Positions 1-9,953 of a stretch of 64,000 nucleotides of DNA are shown here, piece after piece. The DNA is from an uncultured Paracoccaceae bacterium. Lineage in GTDB: Bacteria > Pseudomonadota > Alphaproteobacteria > Rhodobacterales > Rhodobacteraceae. Each line of letters opens with the position of its first letter. Positions within the stretch are counted from its first letter, which is position 1. The notes below the pieces were generated by a model. That model searched no databases, was not told the DNA's origin, and saw only the letters and a program-made list of their open reading frames with translations. Both the position numbers and the translations under genes were made by a program. The stretch is from the NCBI GenBank assembly GCA_947489705.1, contig CANLEQ010000003.1:167607-231606 (forward strand), given 5' to 3'.

Positions 1-775
1 GACGGTGCCCGGCCAGCGCCGACATCTCGTCCCACACGGTCGCGAGGCCCTCCTGCGAAAGCGAGGACGCGGTCAGCGCCTTGGGAAAATCCTCCGGATC
101 GCCCTCGCGCCGGCGCAGCAGGTGCAGCGCGCCTGCGTAATCCGCGCGGGTACGTTCGGCCTGCGTCTTCATCTCGCCATCGGCCTTGTTGATGACGATG
201 AGGTCCGCGATCTCCATGATGCCGCGCTTGACGCCCTGAAGCTCGTCGCCGCCGCCGGGCGCCAGCAACAGCGTGAAGATGTCGGTCATCTGCGCCACCA
301 GTGTCTCGGACTGGCCCACGCCCACCGTCTCGACGATCACCACGTCGAACCCCGCCGCCTCGCAAAGGGCGATCGCCTCGCGCGTGCGCCTTGCCACGCC
401 GCCGAGCTCGGTCTGGCTCGGCGAGGGGCGGATGAAGGCGCGCTTCTCCCGGCTGAGCCGCTCCATCCGGGTCTTGTCGCCCAGGATCGAGCCGCCCGAC
501 CGGGTGGAGCTCGGATCGACGGCGAGAACGGCCACCCGCTTGCCCTGCCCGGTCAGCATCATCCCGAAGGCCTCGATGAAGGTGGACTTGCCCACACCCG
601 GCGTGCCCGACAGCCCGATCCGGAGGGCCTGCCGGCCCGGGTCCGCCACCGCGTCCAGCAGCCGCGCGGCCCGCCTCCTGTCGGCGGGCCGTCCGCTTTC
701 CACCAGCGTGATGGCCCGCGCCAGCGCCCGGCGATTGCCGTCCTTCACCCCGTCGATCAGCATCTCGTCATCCAT
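1..775 (-). CDS. meaB: Methylmalonyl-CoA mutase-associated GTPase MeaB (C-terminus cut by window edge)
   Basis: G3E-family GTPase that protects and reloads the cobalamin cofactor of methylmalonyl-CoA (and ethylmalonyl-CoA) mutase in the cytoplasm. The minus strand, read from the ATG at 775, gives [20 protein letters not shown], then the P-loop GTPGVGKST, the segment [20 protein letters not shown] typical of MeaB/ArgK, the [10 protein letters not shown] switch region and the NKAD guanine-specificity motif. About 258 codons are present and the rest lies off the left edge. It is divergent from hrpB with about 60 bp between the starts. With ccr and mcl2 elsewhere in the window it fits an ethylmalonyl-CoA pathway organism. 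Identity is secure; completeness cannot be judged. Confidence 0.93.
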   Translation of the reverse strand, partial: MDDEMLIDGVKDGNRRALARAITLVESGRPADRRRAARLLDAVADPGRQALRIGLSGTPGVGKSTFIEAFGMMLTGQGKRVAVLAVDPSSTRSGGSILGDKTRMERLSREKRAFIRPSPSQTELGGVARRTREAIALCEAAGFDVVIVETVGVGQSETLVAQMTDIFTLLLAPGGGDELQGVKRGIMEIADLIVINKADGEMKTQAERTRADYAGALHLLRRREGDPEDFPKALTASSLSQEGLATVWDEMSALAGHR

Positions 776-838
776 GCCGCGATGTGGCCCGAGCGACCCG
801 GGATTGTCCAGCCGCCCGCGCCCCCTTAGGACGGCGCC

Positions 839-3223
839 ATGCATCTGCCGATCGACGACATCCTCGACGCGTTCCGCGCCTCCCTCGCAAGGGACGGCCG
901 CGTCGTGCTGCAGGCCCCGCCCGGGGCGGGCAAGACGACCCGCGTGCCGCTCGCCCTGCTCGACCGGATCGAGGGCCGGATCGTGATGCTGGAGCCGCGC
1001 CGTCTTGCCGCGCGCGCGGCGGCCGAACGGATGGCCGCGACCTTGGGCGAGGCGGTGGGCGAAACCGTCGGCTACCGCATCCGCGGCGAGGCGAAGGTGT
1101 CGCGCGCCACCCGGATCGAGGTGGTAACCGAGGGCATCCTGACGCGGCGGTTGCAGAATGACCCGAGCCTCGACGGCATCGGCTGCGTCATCTTCGACGA
1201 ATTCCACGAACGCTCCCTCAACGCCGATCTCGGCCTCGCGCTGGTCTGGGAGGTGCGCCAGGCACTGCGCGAGGATCTCGCGGTCGTCGTCATGTCGGCG
1301 ACGCTCGACGCGGACCCGGTCGCCGCGCTTCTGGACGCGCCCATCATCACCAGCGCCGGGCGCGCCCACCCGGTCGAGACGCGCTGGCTCGACACGCCGC
1401 GCGCGCGGTCCGACCGGTTCGAGCCCGCCATGGCGCGCCTCGTCACCCGCGCGGCCGCCGAGACCGAGGGCGGCATTCTCTGCTTCCTGCCCGGCGAAGG
1501 CGAGATCCGGCGCGTGATGGCGGCACTCGACCTGCCGGGGATCGAGATCCGCCCGCTCTACGGCGCCCTGCCCTTCGCAGAGCAGCGCGCGGCGATCGCA
1601 CCTTCGCAGGGCCGCAAGCTCGTTCTCTCGACCGCCATCGCCGAGACCTCGCTCACGATCGAGGATATCCGGGTCGTCGTCGATGGCGGCCTCTCGCGGC
1701 GTGCGCGGTTCGATCCGGGCTCGGGCATGTCGCGGCTGGTCACCGAACGCGTCAGCCGGGCCGAAGCGACGCAACGCGCGGGCCGCGCCGGGCGGGTGGC
1801 CCCCGGCATCGCCTACCGGCTCTGGACCCGCGGCGAAGAGGGCGCGTTCGCCGCCTTCGCGCCGCCCGAAATCGAGACCGCGGATCTGGCGCCCCTGGCG
1901 CTCGACCTGGCGCTCTGGGGTGCCCGCGCGGCGTCCGACCTGCCGTTCCTGACGCTGCCGCCCGAGGGCGCAATGGCCGAGGCCCATGCGCTGCTCGGCG
2001 ATCTCGGCGCGATCGAGGACGGCCGTATCACCGATCACGGCCGCGCGCTGGCACATAAACCGCTCCACCCGCGGCTTGCCCACATGCTGGAGCTTTCCGG
2101 ACAGGCGGCGGCCCCGCTCGCGGCCCTCCTGTCGGAGCGCGACATCCTGCGCGATCGCGGCGTCGACCTGATCCAGCGGCTGCGCGCGCTCGACAATCCC
2201 GCCGCCTACCGGCTGCCCAAGACAACCGTCGCGCGGATCAGGACCGAGGCGAAACGCCTCGCCCGCGATGCCGGGCCCGATGCCGACCTCACAGACGCGC
2301 AGCAGGCCGCCCTCGCCTATCCCGACCGGATCGCGCTCAGACGCCGGGGCGACATGCCGCGCTGGCTTCTGTCGGGCGGCAAGGGCGTGCGGATGGCCGA
2401 GGACGATTCGCTGGCCGGCGAGCGCCTGCTCGTCGTCACGGATACCGACGGCCATCCGCGCGAGGCGCTGATCCGCCAGGCCATCGCGATCTCCGAGGCC
2501 GATCTGCGCAGCGTGCACGGGGATCGGATCGCGTGGCACGACGTCTGCCACTGGTCGCGCCGCGAGGGCCGCGTCGTCACCCGCCAGCGGGAGCGGCTCG
2601 GCCAGATCGTCCTCGACGACCGGCTCTGGCCCGACGCACCCGAAGACGCGGTGGCGCGGGCAATGCTCGAGGGCGTGCGCCTGATCGGGCTCGCGCCCAG
2701 CGCCGCGACAGCGCGGTTTCTCGCCCGCATCCGCCTCACGGGCGCGTTTCCCGCGGACGAGGCCGCGCTGCTGGCAAGCGCCGAGGAATGGCTGCTGCCC
2801 TATCTCGGGGGGCTGCGCTCCACCGCCGACTGGAAACGGTTCGACATCCTTCCCGCCTTGCGCGCGCGGCTCGACTGGGACGCCCAGCAAAGGCTCGACC
2901 GCGAGGCGCCGCCCCACGTGATCTCGCCGCTCGGGCGCAAGCTTCCGATCGATTACGGTGGCGCCGTGCCCGAGATCTCGGTCCGCGTGCAGGAGCTCTT
3001 CGGGATGAAGACCCACCCGCAAGTGGCCGGCACACCTTTGAAAATTTCTCTTCTATCGCCTGCGGGGCGGTCCGTTCAGGTGACCGACGACCTGCCCGGC
3101 TTCTGGGACGGAAGCTATGCCGACGTGCGCAAGGACATGCGCGCGCGCTATCCCCGCCATCCCTGGCCCGAGGACCCGCGCGAGGCGCCCCCGACCCTGC
3201 GCGCCAAGAAGCGCGGCACCTGA
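839..3223 (+). CDS. hrpB: ATP-dependent helicase HrpB
   Basis: DEAH-box superfamily 2 helicase of 794 residues, a usual length for bacterial HrpB. Walker A lies in PPGAGKTT (about residues 27-34), the DEAH-type Walker B is DEFHER (120-125), and motif III is SATLDADP (153-160). Motif VI is seen in the [15 protein letters not shown] stretch. The C-terminal third carries the HrpB-specific region ending in a basic tail. The start is an ATG preceded by an AGGA-like site. It stands alone, divergent from meaB and followed by a possible terminator. The cellular role of HrpB is poorly defined (an RNA or DNA helicase), so only the family assignment is firm. Confidence 0.95.
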   Translation: MHLPIDDILDAFRASLARDGRVVLQAPPGAGKTTRVPLALLDRIEGRIVMLEPRRLAARAAAERMAATLGEAVGETVGYRIRGEAKVSRATRIEVVTEGILTRRLQNDPSLDGIGCVIFDEFHERSLNADLGLALVWEVRQALREDLAVVVMSATLDADPVAALLDAPIITSAGRAHPVETRWLDTPRARSDRFEPAMARLVTRAAAETEGGILCFLPGEGEIRRVMAALDLPGIEIRPLYGALPFAEQRAAIAPSQGRKLVLSTAIAETSLTIEDIRVVVDGGLSRRARFDPGSGMSRLVTERVSRAEATQRAGRAGRVAPGIAYRLWTRGEEGAFAAFAPPEIETADLAPLALDLALWGARAASDLPFLTLPPEGAMAEAHALLGDLGAIEDGRITDHGRALAHKPLHPRLAHMLELSGQAAAPLAALLSERDILRDRGVDLIQRLRALDNPAAYRLPKTTVARIRTEAKRLARDAGPDADLTDAQQAALAYPDRIALRRRGDMPRWLLSGGKGVRMAEDDSLAGERLLVVTDTDGHPREALIRQAIAISEADLRSVHGDRIAWHDVCHWSRREGRVVTRQRERLGQIVLDDRLWPDAPEDAVARAMLEGVRLIGLAPSAATARFLARIRLTGAFPADEAALLASAEEWLLPYLGGLRSTADWKRFDILPALRARLDWDAQQRLDREAPPHVISPLGRKLPIDYGGAVPEISVRVQELFGMKTHPQVAGTPLKISLLSPAGRSVQVTDDLPGFWDGSYADVRKDMRARYPRHPWPEDPREAPPTLRAKKRGT

Positions 3224-3258
3224 CCTGGGTTGATGCGGGAAAGATCGGCGACCTGGGG

Positions 3259-3283
3259 ACAGGCGCAAAGAAAAGCCTGTTTT
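3259..3283 (+). terminator. Probable intrinsic terminator after hrpB
   Basis: ACAGGC and GCCTGT form a 6-bp stem with a 10-nt A-rich loop, followed by TTT. The stem can be extended through GGGG/CCCC with a bulge. It lies 35 bp past the hrpB stop codon. The T-tract is short, so it may be weak. Confidence 0.45.
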
Positions 3284-3388
3284 CCCCGTCTCCAAGTTGT
3301 AACGATTTCTTTATCCGTTAGTAATGCCTTCAGGCGCGCCGGGGTGGCTCATCCTGTCTTGGTCGTCAGACCAGAACGGGAGACCTCT

Positions 3389-5059
3389 ATGGACGATAAG
3401 AAACGCACCGAGATCGAGCAGACGCAGCTTTGGATATTTCCAAAGGTCAACCGGCCGGTCTTCGTCAGCTCCGCCCTTCTCATTCTCGGCTTCATTGCCT
3501 TCGGCGCGATCTTCAGCGATCTGGCTAACACCGTCTTCTCGGGCGCGCAGACCTTCCTCGCCACCACCTTCGGCTGGGCCCTCGTGATCGAGGTCAACCT
3601 GCTGCTGATCTTCGTGATCTTCGTGGCGCTGGGACCGTTCGGCGACATCCGCCTCGGCCGGATGGACGAGGCGCCGGAATACGGCATCCTCAGCTGGACC
3701 GCGATGCTGTTCTCGGCGGGGATCGGGATCGGCCTGATCTACTGGGGCGTGGCCGAGCCCATGTTCCACTACTTCGCGCCGCCGATGGGCGAGGCCGAAA
3801 CGCTCGAATCCGCGCGCCAGGCCATGACGCTGAGCTTCATGCACTGGGGCTTCCACGCCTGGGCGATCTACGCCGTCATCGCGCTGGCGCTGTCGTATTT
3901 CCACTACCGCCAGGGATTGCCGTTGACGATCCGCTCGTCGCTCTATCCGCTGCTGGGCGACCGGATCTACGGCCGCTGGGGCGACCTCGTCGACGTGCTG
4001 GCCGTCTTCGGGACGATGTTCGGGATCGTGACCTCGCTGGGGCTTGGGGCGATCCAGGTGAATGCGGGCCTCTCGCGCGTCTTCGGCCTGCCCGATTCCG
4101 CCTTCGTCCAGGTCATCATCATCGCCGTCATCACCGCGGCCGCGACCATGTCGGTCCTCGCCGGGCTCGACGGCGGGATCAAGCGGCTCTCGAACATCAA
4201 TATCGGGCTGAGCTTCGCACTGCTGGCCTTCATGCTGGTCGTAGGTCCGACGCTCTTCATCTTCGACAGCTTCGTCGAGAATTACGGCAATTACATCGCC
4301 TCCCTCATCGATATCGGCAGCTGGACAGAAGGCTGGACCGGCGACGACTGGCAGAACAACTGGACCATCTTCTACTGGGCCTGGTGGGTCAGCTGGGCGC
4401 CCTTCGTCGGCATCTTCATCGCCCGGATCAGCCGCGGGCGCACGATCCGGGAATTCCTGGCCGGCATCATGCTGATCCCCTGCTCGATCATGTTCTTCTG
4501 GTTCACCGCCTTCGGCGGTACGGCGATCCGCATGTCGCTCGACGGAGAGACCTCGCTCGTCGAAGCCACGCAGGAGAATTACGCCCAGACGATGTTCGAG
4601 CTGCTGACCTTCTTCCCGTTCTCCAGCTTCACGTCGATCTTCGCGATCGTGCTGATCGTCATGTGGTTCGTGACCTCGTCCGATTCGGGGTCGTTCGTGA
4701 TCGACATGCTGACCGCGGGCGGCGATCCGAACCCACCCAAGGTCCAGCGCGTCTTTTGGGCGGTGAGTGAGGGCGCGGTCGCCTGCGTGCTGCTGGTCAT
4801 GGGCGGGCTCAACGCGCTGCAGGCCGCCGCGGTGATCGCGGGGTTTCCCTTCGCGCTGGTGATCCTGGCGGTGGCGCTCGGGTTGTGGCGGGCGCTCAGA
4901 TGGGACGATCTGATGGTCCATCGCCATCGCCAGCGGTTCCGCAGCGATGTCGAGGCCGAACACAACATGCCCGACGCGCCGCATTCGGCCGCCCTCGAGA
5001 ACAGCGGCGCCGATCCGGGCAAACCCCGCCGCAGCGGCGAGCCGTCGCCGGCGGAGTGA
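3389..5059 (+). CDS. BCCT-family transporter (betaine/carnitine/choline type)
   Basis: Secondary transporter of the BCCT family, importing quaternary ammonium osmolytes such as glycine betaine, choline, carnitine or DMSP across the inner membrane, usually coupled to Na+ or H+. The 556-residue protein has about 12 hydrophobic segments. Family hallmarks are the glycine-rich stretch AGIGIGLIYWGVAEP and the signature WWVSWAPFVGIFIARISRGR, which includes part of the tryptophan-rich binding site. The open frame extends upstream, but the ATG at 3389 follows a GGGAGA site and begins the hydrophilic N-terminus MDDKKRTEIEQ, so this start is preferred. The short hydrophilic C-terminus lacks the long osmosensing tail seen in some members. 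Substrate cannot be told from sequence alone. Confidence 0.9.
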   Translation: MDDKKRTEIEQTQLWIFPKVNRPVFVSSALLILGFIAFGAIFSDLANTVFSGAQTFLATTFGWALVIEVNLLLIFVIFVALGPFGDIRLGRMDEAPEYGILSWTAMLFSAGIGIGLIYWGVAEPMFHYFAPPMGEAETLESARQAMTLSFMHWGFHAWAIYAVIALALSYFHYRQGLPLTIRSSLYPLLGDRIYGRWGDLVDVLAVFGTMFGIVTSLGLGAIQVNAGLSRVFGLPDSAFVQVIIIAVITAAATMSVLAGLDGGIKRLSNINIGLSFALLAFMLVVGPTLFIFDSFVENYGNYIASLIDIGSWTEGWTGDDWQNNWTIFYWAWWVSWAPFVGIFIARISRGRTIREFLAGIMLIPCSIMFFWFTAFGGTAIRMSLDGETSLVEATQENYAQTMFELLTFFPFSSFTSIFAIVLIVMWFVTSSDSGSFVIDMLTAGGDPNPPKVQRVFWAVSEGAVACVLLVMGGLNALQAAAVIAGFPFALVILAVALGLWRALRWDDLMVHRHRQRFRSDVEAEHNMPDAPHSAALENSGADPGKPRRSGEPSPAE

Positions 5060-5072
5060 CACGACACCCAAG

Positions 5073-5099
5073 GGCCCCGGATCACTTCCGGGGCCTTTT
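5073..5099 (+). terminator. Intrinsic terminator after the BCCT gene
   Basis: Perfect 8-bp stem GGCCCCGG/CCGGGGCC with a 7-nt loop, followed by TTTT. It lies between the convergent BCCT gene and argF, so it may also slow transcripts from the argF side. Confidence 0.85.
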
Positions 5100-5103
5100 C
5101 GCG

Positions 5104-6009
5104 TCAGACCCCCAGGCAGTGACGCATGACCGCCTTCTGTGCGTGTAGCCGGTTCTCTGCCTCGTCGAAGATCACGGAATGCGGGCCGTCCATCACCTCC
5201 GACGTGGCCTCGTCGTCGCGATGCGCGGGCAGGCAATGCATGAAGAGCGCGTCGTCCTTGGCCCGTTTCATCAGCGCCTCGTTGACCTGATAGCCGCGCA
5301 GCTGGTTATGGCGCCGCTCGCGGGCGGATTGCGGATCGTGCATGCTGACCCAGGTGTCGGTCACGACCAGATCTGCGCCCTCCACCGCCTTTGCAGGATC
5401 GCGTTCGGTCCGGTAGAGCCCTTCGAGCGCGCGATCTGGGTCGAGCGGTTCGGGCCCCGTGAAGGTCAGGTCGAACTCGAATTGCCGCGCGGCGTGGGCG
5501 AAGCTCGCAAAGACGTTGTTGCCGTCGCCCGACCAGACCACCTTGCGCCCCGCGATCGGTCCGCGATGTTCCTCGAACGTCATGATGTCGGCCATGATCT
5601 GGCAGGGATGGCTGCGATTGGTGAGCCCGTTGATCACCGGCACCGTCGCGTGCTCGGCCATCTCCAGCAGGGTCGCCTCCTCGAAGGTCCGGATCATGAT
5701 CAGATCCACGTAACGCGACATGACGCGGGCCGTGTCGGCGATGGTCTCGCCATGGCCGAGCTGCATGTCAGCCCCCGACAGGACTAGCGTCTGGCCGCCC
5801 ATCTGGCGCACGCCCACGTCGAAGCTGACGCGGGTCCGGGTCGAGGGTTTCTCGAAGATGAGCGCGACCATGCGCCCCGCGAGCGGCTGCTCGTCGTCCG
5901 GGGCACCCTTGGGCCGGTCGTTTCTGGCCGTCTTCATCGCGCGGGCGCCGTCGATGATCGACCGCAGCGCGGCCCTGTCGGTTTTGTGGATGTCGAGGAA
6001 ATGGTTCAT
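5104..6009 (-). CDS. argF: Ornithine carbamoyltransferase
   Basis: Cytoplasmic enzyme of arginine biosynthesis making citrulline from ornithine and carbamoyl phosphate. The 301-residue protein has the carbamoyl-phosphate loop FEKPSTRTR (about 52-60), the HPCQIMAD segment, the ornithine-loop region DTWVSMHD and the catalytic HCLPAHR near the C-terminus. The open frame runs further upstream into argD in another frame, but the ATG at 6009 starts the family N-terminus [11 protein letters not shown]. It is the second gene of an argD-argF pair on the minus strand with a 68-bp gap, the usual alphaproteobacterial arrangement. Confidence 0.96.
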   Translation of the reverse strand: MNHFLDIHKTDRAALRSIIDGARAMKTARNDRPKGAPDDEQPLAGRMVALIFEKPSTRTRVSFDVGVRQMGGQTLVLSGADMQLGHGETIADTARVMSRYVDLIMIRTFEEATLLEMAEHATVPVINGLTNRSHPCQIMADIMTFEEHRGPIAGRKVVWSGDGNNVFASFAHAARQFEFDLTFTGPEPLDPDRALEGLYRTERDPAKAVEGADLVVTDTWVSMHDPQSARERRHNQLRGYQVNEALMKRAKDDALFMHCLPAHRDDEATSEVMDGPHSVIFDEAENRLHAQKAVMRHCLGV

Positions 6010-6077
6010 GAAACGACCCTTGGAAATGTGCGGCGGAAGGCGGGCCGCCGGGAAATCTATACCCCAGGCCCGCGCGG

Positions 6078-7244
6078 TCAGGCCAGAGCGGTGGCGGCGG
6101 CGTCGAGCCGGCGCACGGCCTCGGCCAGATCGTCGTCCCCGATGGTCAGAGGCGGCAGCAGGCGCACGACGTTGTCGCCCGCCGGAACCGTCAGCAGATG
6201 CTCGGAATAGCCCGCCTTCACGAAATCCGCGGCCGGAACGCGGCATTTGAGCCCCAGCATCAGGCCCGATCCGCGCACGTGGTCGAAGATGTCGGGATGG
6301 CTCGCCACCAGCCCCTCCAGCGCCTGGCGCAGATCCGCGGCCCTGCGACGCACGGCGGGCAGGAAATCGGGCGCCGTCATGATCTCCATCACGCGAACCC
6401 CCACGGCACAGGCCAGCGGATTGCCGCCATAGGTCGAACCGTGGCTGCCCGCGCCCATCCCCGAGGCCGCATTTTCGGTGGCAAGCACCGCGCCCAGCGG
6501 AAAGCCGCCGCCGATCCCCTTGGCGACCATCATGATGTCGGGCGCGATTCCCGCCCATTCATGCGCGAAGAGCTTTCCCGTCCGGCCCATGCCGCATTGA
6601 ACCTCGTCGAGGATCATCAGGATGCCGTGCCGGTCGCAAAGCTCGCGCAGGCCCTTGAGGCAGGCGTCCGGCATCGGCCTTATGCCGCCCTCGCCCTGCA
6701 CCGGCTCCACGATCACGGCGGCCACATCGTCGTCGAGCGCCGCCTCGAGCGCGTCGTGATCGCCCCAGCGCAGATGGCTGAACCCAGGCAGAAGGGGGCC
6801 GAAGCCCCTGGTCATCTTCTCCGACCCCGCCGCCGCGATCCCCGCCGAGGAGCGGCCGTGGAAGCTGCCCTCGAAGGCCACGATGCGGCTGCGGCCCTCG
6901 CCCTTCTCGAACCAGTACTTGCGCGCCATCTTGACCGCCAGTTCGCAGGCCTCGGTGCCGGAATTGGTGAAGAACGCGGTATCGGCGAAGGTGTGCTCGA
7001 CCAGCAGATCGGCCAGGCGCTGCTGCTGCGGCACCTGGTAGAGGTTCGAGACGTGCCAGAGCTTGCCGGCCTGATCGGTCAGCGCGGCGACGAGCTCGGG
7101 ATGGGCATGGCCCAGCGCGTTGACCGCGATGCCGGCGCCGAAATCGAGATAGCGGGTGCCGTCCTCGGCGCTGAGCCAGGCGCCCTCGCCATGGCTGAAC
7201 GCGATCGGCGCGCGGTTGTAGGTCGGCAGGATAGAGGGGATCAT
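6078..7244 (-). CDS. argD: Acetylornithine aminotransferase
   Basis: PLP-dependent class III aminotransferase converting N-acetylglutamate semialdehyde to N-acetylornithine in arginine synthesis. Length is 388 residues, normal for ArgD. The PLP aspartate lies in ILDEVQCG (D213) and the Schiff-base lysine in [12 protein letters not shown] (K242). SGTEACE (about 95-101) contributes to cofactor binding. The ATG at 7244 follows a GGAGCGAT site. It is the first gene of the argD-argF operon, with a candidate sigma-70 promoter just upstream. A second role as succinyldiaminopimelate transaminase, known for ArgD in other bacteria, is possible but not visible here. Confidence 0.94.
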   Translation of the reverse strand: MIPSILPTYNRAPIAFSHGEGAWLSAEDGTRYLDFGAGIAVNALGHAHPELVAALTDQAGKLWHVSNLYQVPQQQRLADLLVEHTFADTAFFTNSGTEACELAVKMARKYWFEKGEGRSRIVAFEGSFHGRSSAGIAAAGSEKMTRGFGPLLPGFSHLRWGDHDALEAALDDDVAAVIVEPVQGEGGIRPMPDACLKGLRELCDRHGILMILDEVQCGMGRTGKLFAHEWAGIAPDIMMVAKGIGGGFPLGAVLATENAASGMGAGSHGSTYGGNPLACAVGVRVMEIMTAPDFLPAVRRRAADLRQALEGLVASHPDIFDHVRGSGLMLGLKCRVPAADFVKAGYSEHLLTVPAGDNVVRLLPPLTIGDDDLAEAVRRLDAAATALA

Positions 7245-7279
7245 CGGATCGCTCCTTCACGGGAATGCGCGAAGCCCGA

Positions 7280-7308
7280 GCAATGCCAAACGGCACGGGG
7301 GCTGTCAA
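7280..7308 (-). promoter_or_regulatory. Candidate sigma-70 promoter of argDF
   Basis: Minus strand reads TTGACA, a 17-nt spacer, then CATTGC, ending about 35 bp before the argD start. The -35 is a perfect match; the -10 is poor, as often in GC-rich alphaproteobacteria. Confidence 0.45.
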
Positions 7309-7430
7309 TTTTGGGGAGGAATGGCGCGCAGGGACGCACCGCCTGAGATCAGCGGCGTCGTCGGAGGAAGGAATGTGTCGCGATGTCCATGCGCCCTCCT
7401 AGCCCCCTGCCGCCCCTGCGTAAAGACCTC

Positions 7431-8234
7431 TCAAGATTTCAGGCGATAGCCGCGCTGGAACCACACCAGCGCCAGCGCCGAGAGCGCCACGGTCACACCG
7501 CCGCAGACCGCAAGGCCCAGCCACGGCGACGCGTCCGACACCCCGAGCGTGCCATAGCGCGCCCCGTCGATCAGGTAGAAGATCGGGTCCGCATGCGCGG
7601 CCATGGTCAGCCCCTCGGGCAATGCCTCGATCGAATAGAACGTGCCCGACAGGAAGCTCAGCGGCGTGATGATGAAGTTTGTGATCGCCGACATCTGGTC
7701 GAACTTGTTGGCCACGATCCCCGCGAGGATGCCGAGCGCGCCCATCATCAGGCCGCCCAGCACCAGGAACGTGAGGAACCACAGCGGATGCGCGAGGCCG
7801 GTGCCGACCACCACGACCATCACCGCCCCGATGACCAGCCCGACCAGCGCACCGCGCGCGAGCCCCCCCGCGAGATAGCCCAGCAAAAGCTCCATCGGCG
7901 AGAGCGGCGGCATCAGCGTGTCGACGATGTTGCCCTGCACCTTGGAGGCAAGGATCGACGACGAGGTATTGGCGAAGGCGTTCTGGATCACGGTCATCAT
8001 CAGAAGGCCGGGTGCGATGAACATGACATAGCTCACGCCCATGACGTCGCCCCGCGCGGGCCCGATGGCGATGGCGAAGACCGCCAGCAAAAGCCCCGCA
8101 TTGATCAGCGGCCCCATGATGGTCTGGCTCCAGATCGACATGAAGCGGCGGCATTCGCGCTGCGCCAGCGTCGAGAGCCCGGTGACGTTCCAGCGTCCGA
8201 AGCGGCGTACGCCCATCTGCTCGGTTTGTGACAT
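7431..8234 (-). CDS. ABC-2 type transporter permease
   Basis: Inner-membrane permease of 267 residues with about six hydrophobic segments, starting MSQTEQMGVRRFGRWNVTGL. The stretch SSSILASKVQGNIVDTLMPPLSPMELL-like region and the later GTFYSIEALPEGL segment are typical of ABC-2 export permeases related to NodJ/YadH. No ATP-binding subunit is encoded next to it on either side, so its partner must be elsewhere. Substrate is unknown; such permeases export polysaccharides, lipids or drugs. It is divergent from gcrA. Confidence 0.85.
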   Translation of the reverse strand: MSQTEQMGVRRFGRWNVTGLSTLAQRECRRFMSIWSQTIMGPLINAGLLLAVFAIAIGPARGDVMGVSYVMFIAPGLLMMTVIQNAFANTSSSILASKVQGNIVDTLMPPLSPMELLLGYLAGGLARGALVGLVIGAVMVVVVGTGLAHPLWFLTFLVLGGLMMGALGILAGIVANKFDQMSAITNFIITPLSFLSGTFYSIEALPEGLTMAAHADPIFYLIDGARYGTLGVSDASPWLGLAVCGGVTVALSALALVWFQRGYRLKS

Positions 8235-8262
8235 TTCGGTTCGTTCCCTTGGAATGCGTCGC

Positions 8263-8290
8263 TTGTATCTGGCGCGGTCGTGATTAGAAT
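8263..8290 (+). promoter_or_regulatory. Candidate promoter of gcrA
   Basis: TTGTAT, a 16-nt spacer, then TAGAAT. It lies in the divergent region between the ABC-2 permease and gcrA and would place the transcript start near 8297, just before the leader hairpin. Confidence 0.4.
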
Positions 8291-8310
8291 AGGCTCACCA
8301 AGGAAATCTC

Positions 8311-8341
8311 AAGGCGAGGTGTCGGAATCGCACCTCGCCTT
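8311..8341 (+). other. Perfect 11-bp hairpin in the gcrA leader
   Basis: AAGGCGAGGTG (8311-8321) and CACCTCGCCTT (8331-8341) pair perfectly around a 9-nt loop. The structure ends 20 bp before the gcrA ATG. No plus-strand gene lies upstream for it to terminate and there is no T-run, so it is better read as a 5' leader element or an operator than as an ordinary terminator. Confidence 0.6.
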
Positions 8342-8361
8342 TGCAATTGACGGGGGCCCCC

Positions 8362-8922
8362 ATGTCCTGGACCGATGAACGCGTCGAGACGCTCAAGAAG
8401 ATGTGGAACGAAGGCCAGTCGGCCAGTCAGATCGCCAAGGAGCTCGGCGGCGTGACGCGCAACGCCGTGATCGGCAAGGTGCACCGCCTGGGCCTCTCGA
8501 ACCGCAACGGCATCCTCGAGAAGGCGATCGAGGAGGAGACCAAGGTGGCTGATGTGCCCCCCGCCCCGGCGCCCGAGCCCGAACCCGCCGCGATCCCCGA
8601 GGAGCCCTCGACCCAGTCGGCGAGCCCGCCCGCCTCGAACCGCCGCGCGATCATCCCCGCGGGCCAGCCCCTGCCGCCGCAGCCCTCGGCCAACGAGATC
8701 AGCCCCGAGGCCCTCGCCTCCGTGCGCGAGGTGGAAAAGACCGCCAAGAAGCTCAGCCTGATGGAGTTGACCGAGCGGACGTGCAAATGGCCCGTCGGCG
8801 ACCCGGCGACCGAGAACTTCTGGTTCTGCGGTCTCAACGTGCAGCCCGGCAAACCGTATTGCGAGGCCCATGTGGGTGTCGCGTTCCAGCCGATGTCGTC
8901 GCGGCGCGACCGCAAGCGCTGA
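8362..8922 (+). CDS. gcrA: Cell-cycle regulator GcrA
   Basis: Alphaproteobacterial transcription factor that binds sigma-70 RNA polymerase and GANTC-methylated promoters. The N-terminal MSWTDERVETLKKMWNEG with SASQIAKELGGVTRNAVIGK is the conserved DNA-binding helix-turn-helix. A proline/alanine-rich linker follows (about residues 60-125). The C-terminal domain ends with CKWPVGDPATENFWFCG and YCEAHVGVAFQP, with the conserved cysteines. Length is 186 residues. The ATG at 8362 is chosen because it begins the invariant MSWTDE motif and follows a GGGGG-rich site; an upstream TTG in frame would fall inside the leader hairpin. Confidence 0.95.
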   Translation: MSWTDERVETLKKMWNEGQSASQIAKELGGVTRNAVIGKVHRLGLSNRNGILEKAIEEETKVADVPPAPAPEPEPAAIPEEPSTQSASPPASNRRAIIPAGQPLPPQPSANEISPEALASVREVEKTAKKLSLMELTERTCKWPVGDPATENFWFCGLNVQPGKPYCEAHVGVAFQPMSSRRDRKR

Positions 8923-8936
8923 AGGCGCGGCGGCGC

Positions 8937-9887
8937 CTAGCGGCGCGCCGCCACCCTGCCCTCGATCGCGGCCCAGATTCCTGCGGTGATGTTCGTCTCG
9001 TCGAACCGCTCGAGCTCCTGAATGCCCGTGGGCGAGGTCAGGTTGATCTCGGTAAGGTACTCCCCGATCACGTCGATCCCGACGAAGACCTGTCCCTTCT
9101 CCTTCAGAAGCGGCCCGATCGCGTCGCAGATCTCGCGGTCGCGCGGTGTCAGGGCTACCTTCTCTGGCCGCCCGCCGACATGCATGTTCGACCGCGTCTG
9201 GCCCTCGGCGGGCACGCGGTTGATCGCCCCCACGGCCACGCCGTCGACCAGGATCACTCGCTTGTCGCCCTTCGAGACCGCCGGCAGGAATTTCTGCGCG
9301 ATCAGCGGCTCGGAACTGATCCCTGCGAACATCTCGTGCAGCGAGGCGAGGTTGCCGTCCTCGTGGCGCAGCCGGAACACCCCCGCGCCCCCGTTGCCGT
9401 AGAGCGGCTTCACGATGACGTCGCCATGCTCGGCCTTGAACTCCCGCAGTGCATCGAGGTCATGCGCGATCAGCGTCGGCGGGATCAGATCGGGAAACTG
9501 CAGCACCAGCAGCTTCTCGGGATAGTTGCGCACCCAGAACGGATCGTTGACCACCAGCGTCGTGTCGCGCAGCAGGTCCAGCAGATGCGTGCTGGTGATA
9601 TAGCCCATGTCGAAGGGCGGGTCCTGCCGGAGCCAGACCACGTCCATCTCGGAAAGGTCCGCCTCGCGCATCTCCCCCAGACTGTAGTGATCGCCCTTCA
9701 CGCGCCGCACGGTCAGATCGCCGCCGCGCGCGGTGACCCGTCCGTCGCGCCAGGCGAGCTTGTCGGGCGTGTAGTAGAACAGGCTGTGACCCCGCGCCTG
9801 CGCCTCTTCGGCGATGCGGAACGTGCTGTCGGCGTCGATGTTGATCGGGCCGATCGGGTCCATCTGGATCGCGATTTTCAATGACAT
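8937..9887 (-). CDS. gshB: Glutathione synthetase
   Basis: ATP-grasp ligase joining gamma-glutamylcysteine and glycine to make glutathione in the cytoplasm. The 316-residue length matches bacterial GshB. Visible features are the N-terminal [20 protein letters not shown], the [15 protein letters not shown] motif, the ATP-grasp segment [17 protein letters not shown] and the C-terminal [20 protein letters not shown] with metal- and substrate-binding residues. It is convergent with gcrA, 14 bp apart, and downstream of rsmI-yraN on the same strand. Confidence 0.96.
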   Translation of the reverse strand: MSLKIAIQMDPIGPINIDADSTFRIAEEAQARGHSLFYYTPDKLAWRDGRVTARGGDLTVRRVKGDHYSLGEMREADLSEMDVVWLRQDPPFDMGYITSTHLLDLLRDTTLVVNDPFWVRNYPEKLLVLQFPDLIPPTLIAHDLDALREFKAEHGDVIVKPLYGNGGAGVFRLRHEDGNLASLHEMFAGISSEPLIAQKFLPAVSKGDKRVILVDGVAVGAINRVPAEGQTRSNMHVGGRPEKVALTPRDREICDAIGPLLKEKGQVFVGIDVIGEYLTEINLTSPTGIQELERFDETNITAGIWAAIEGRVAARR

Positions 9888-9953
9888 GTCCTGGCGCCCT
9901 TTCCCGTTCTGTCGCGCGATACATGGCGCAGCGGAGGCGCGGGGGCAATGGCG

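Noticed and set aside
3311..5236. 641-codon minus-strand frame opposite the BCCT gene
   Set aside because: His/Asp/Glu/Arg-rich mirror of a membrane protein's hydrophobic codons; no family features.
8311..8341. Leader hairpin read as an ordinary intrinsic terminator
   Set aside because: No plus-strand gene precedes it and no T-run follows; the next gene is gcrA itself.
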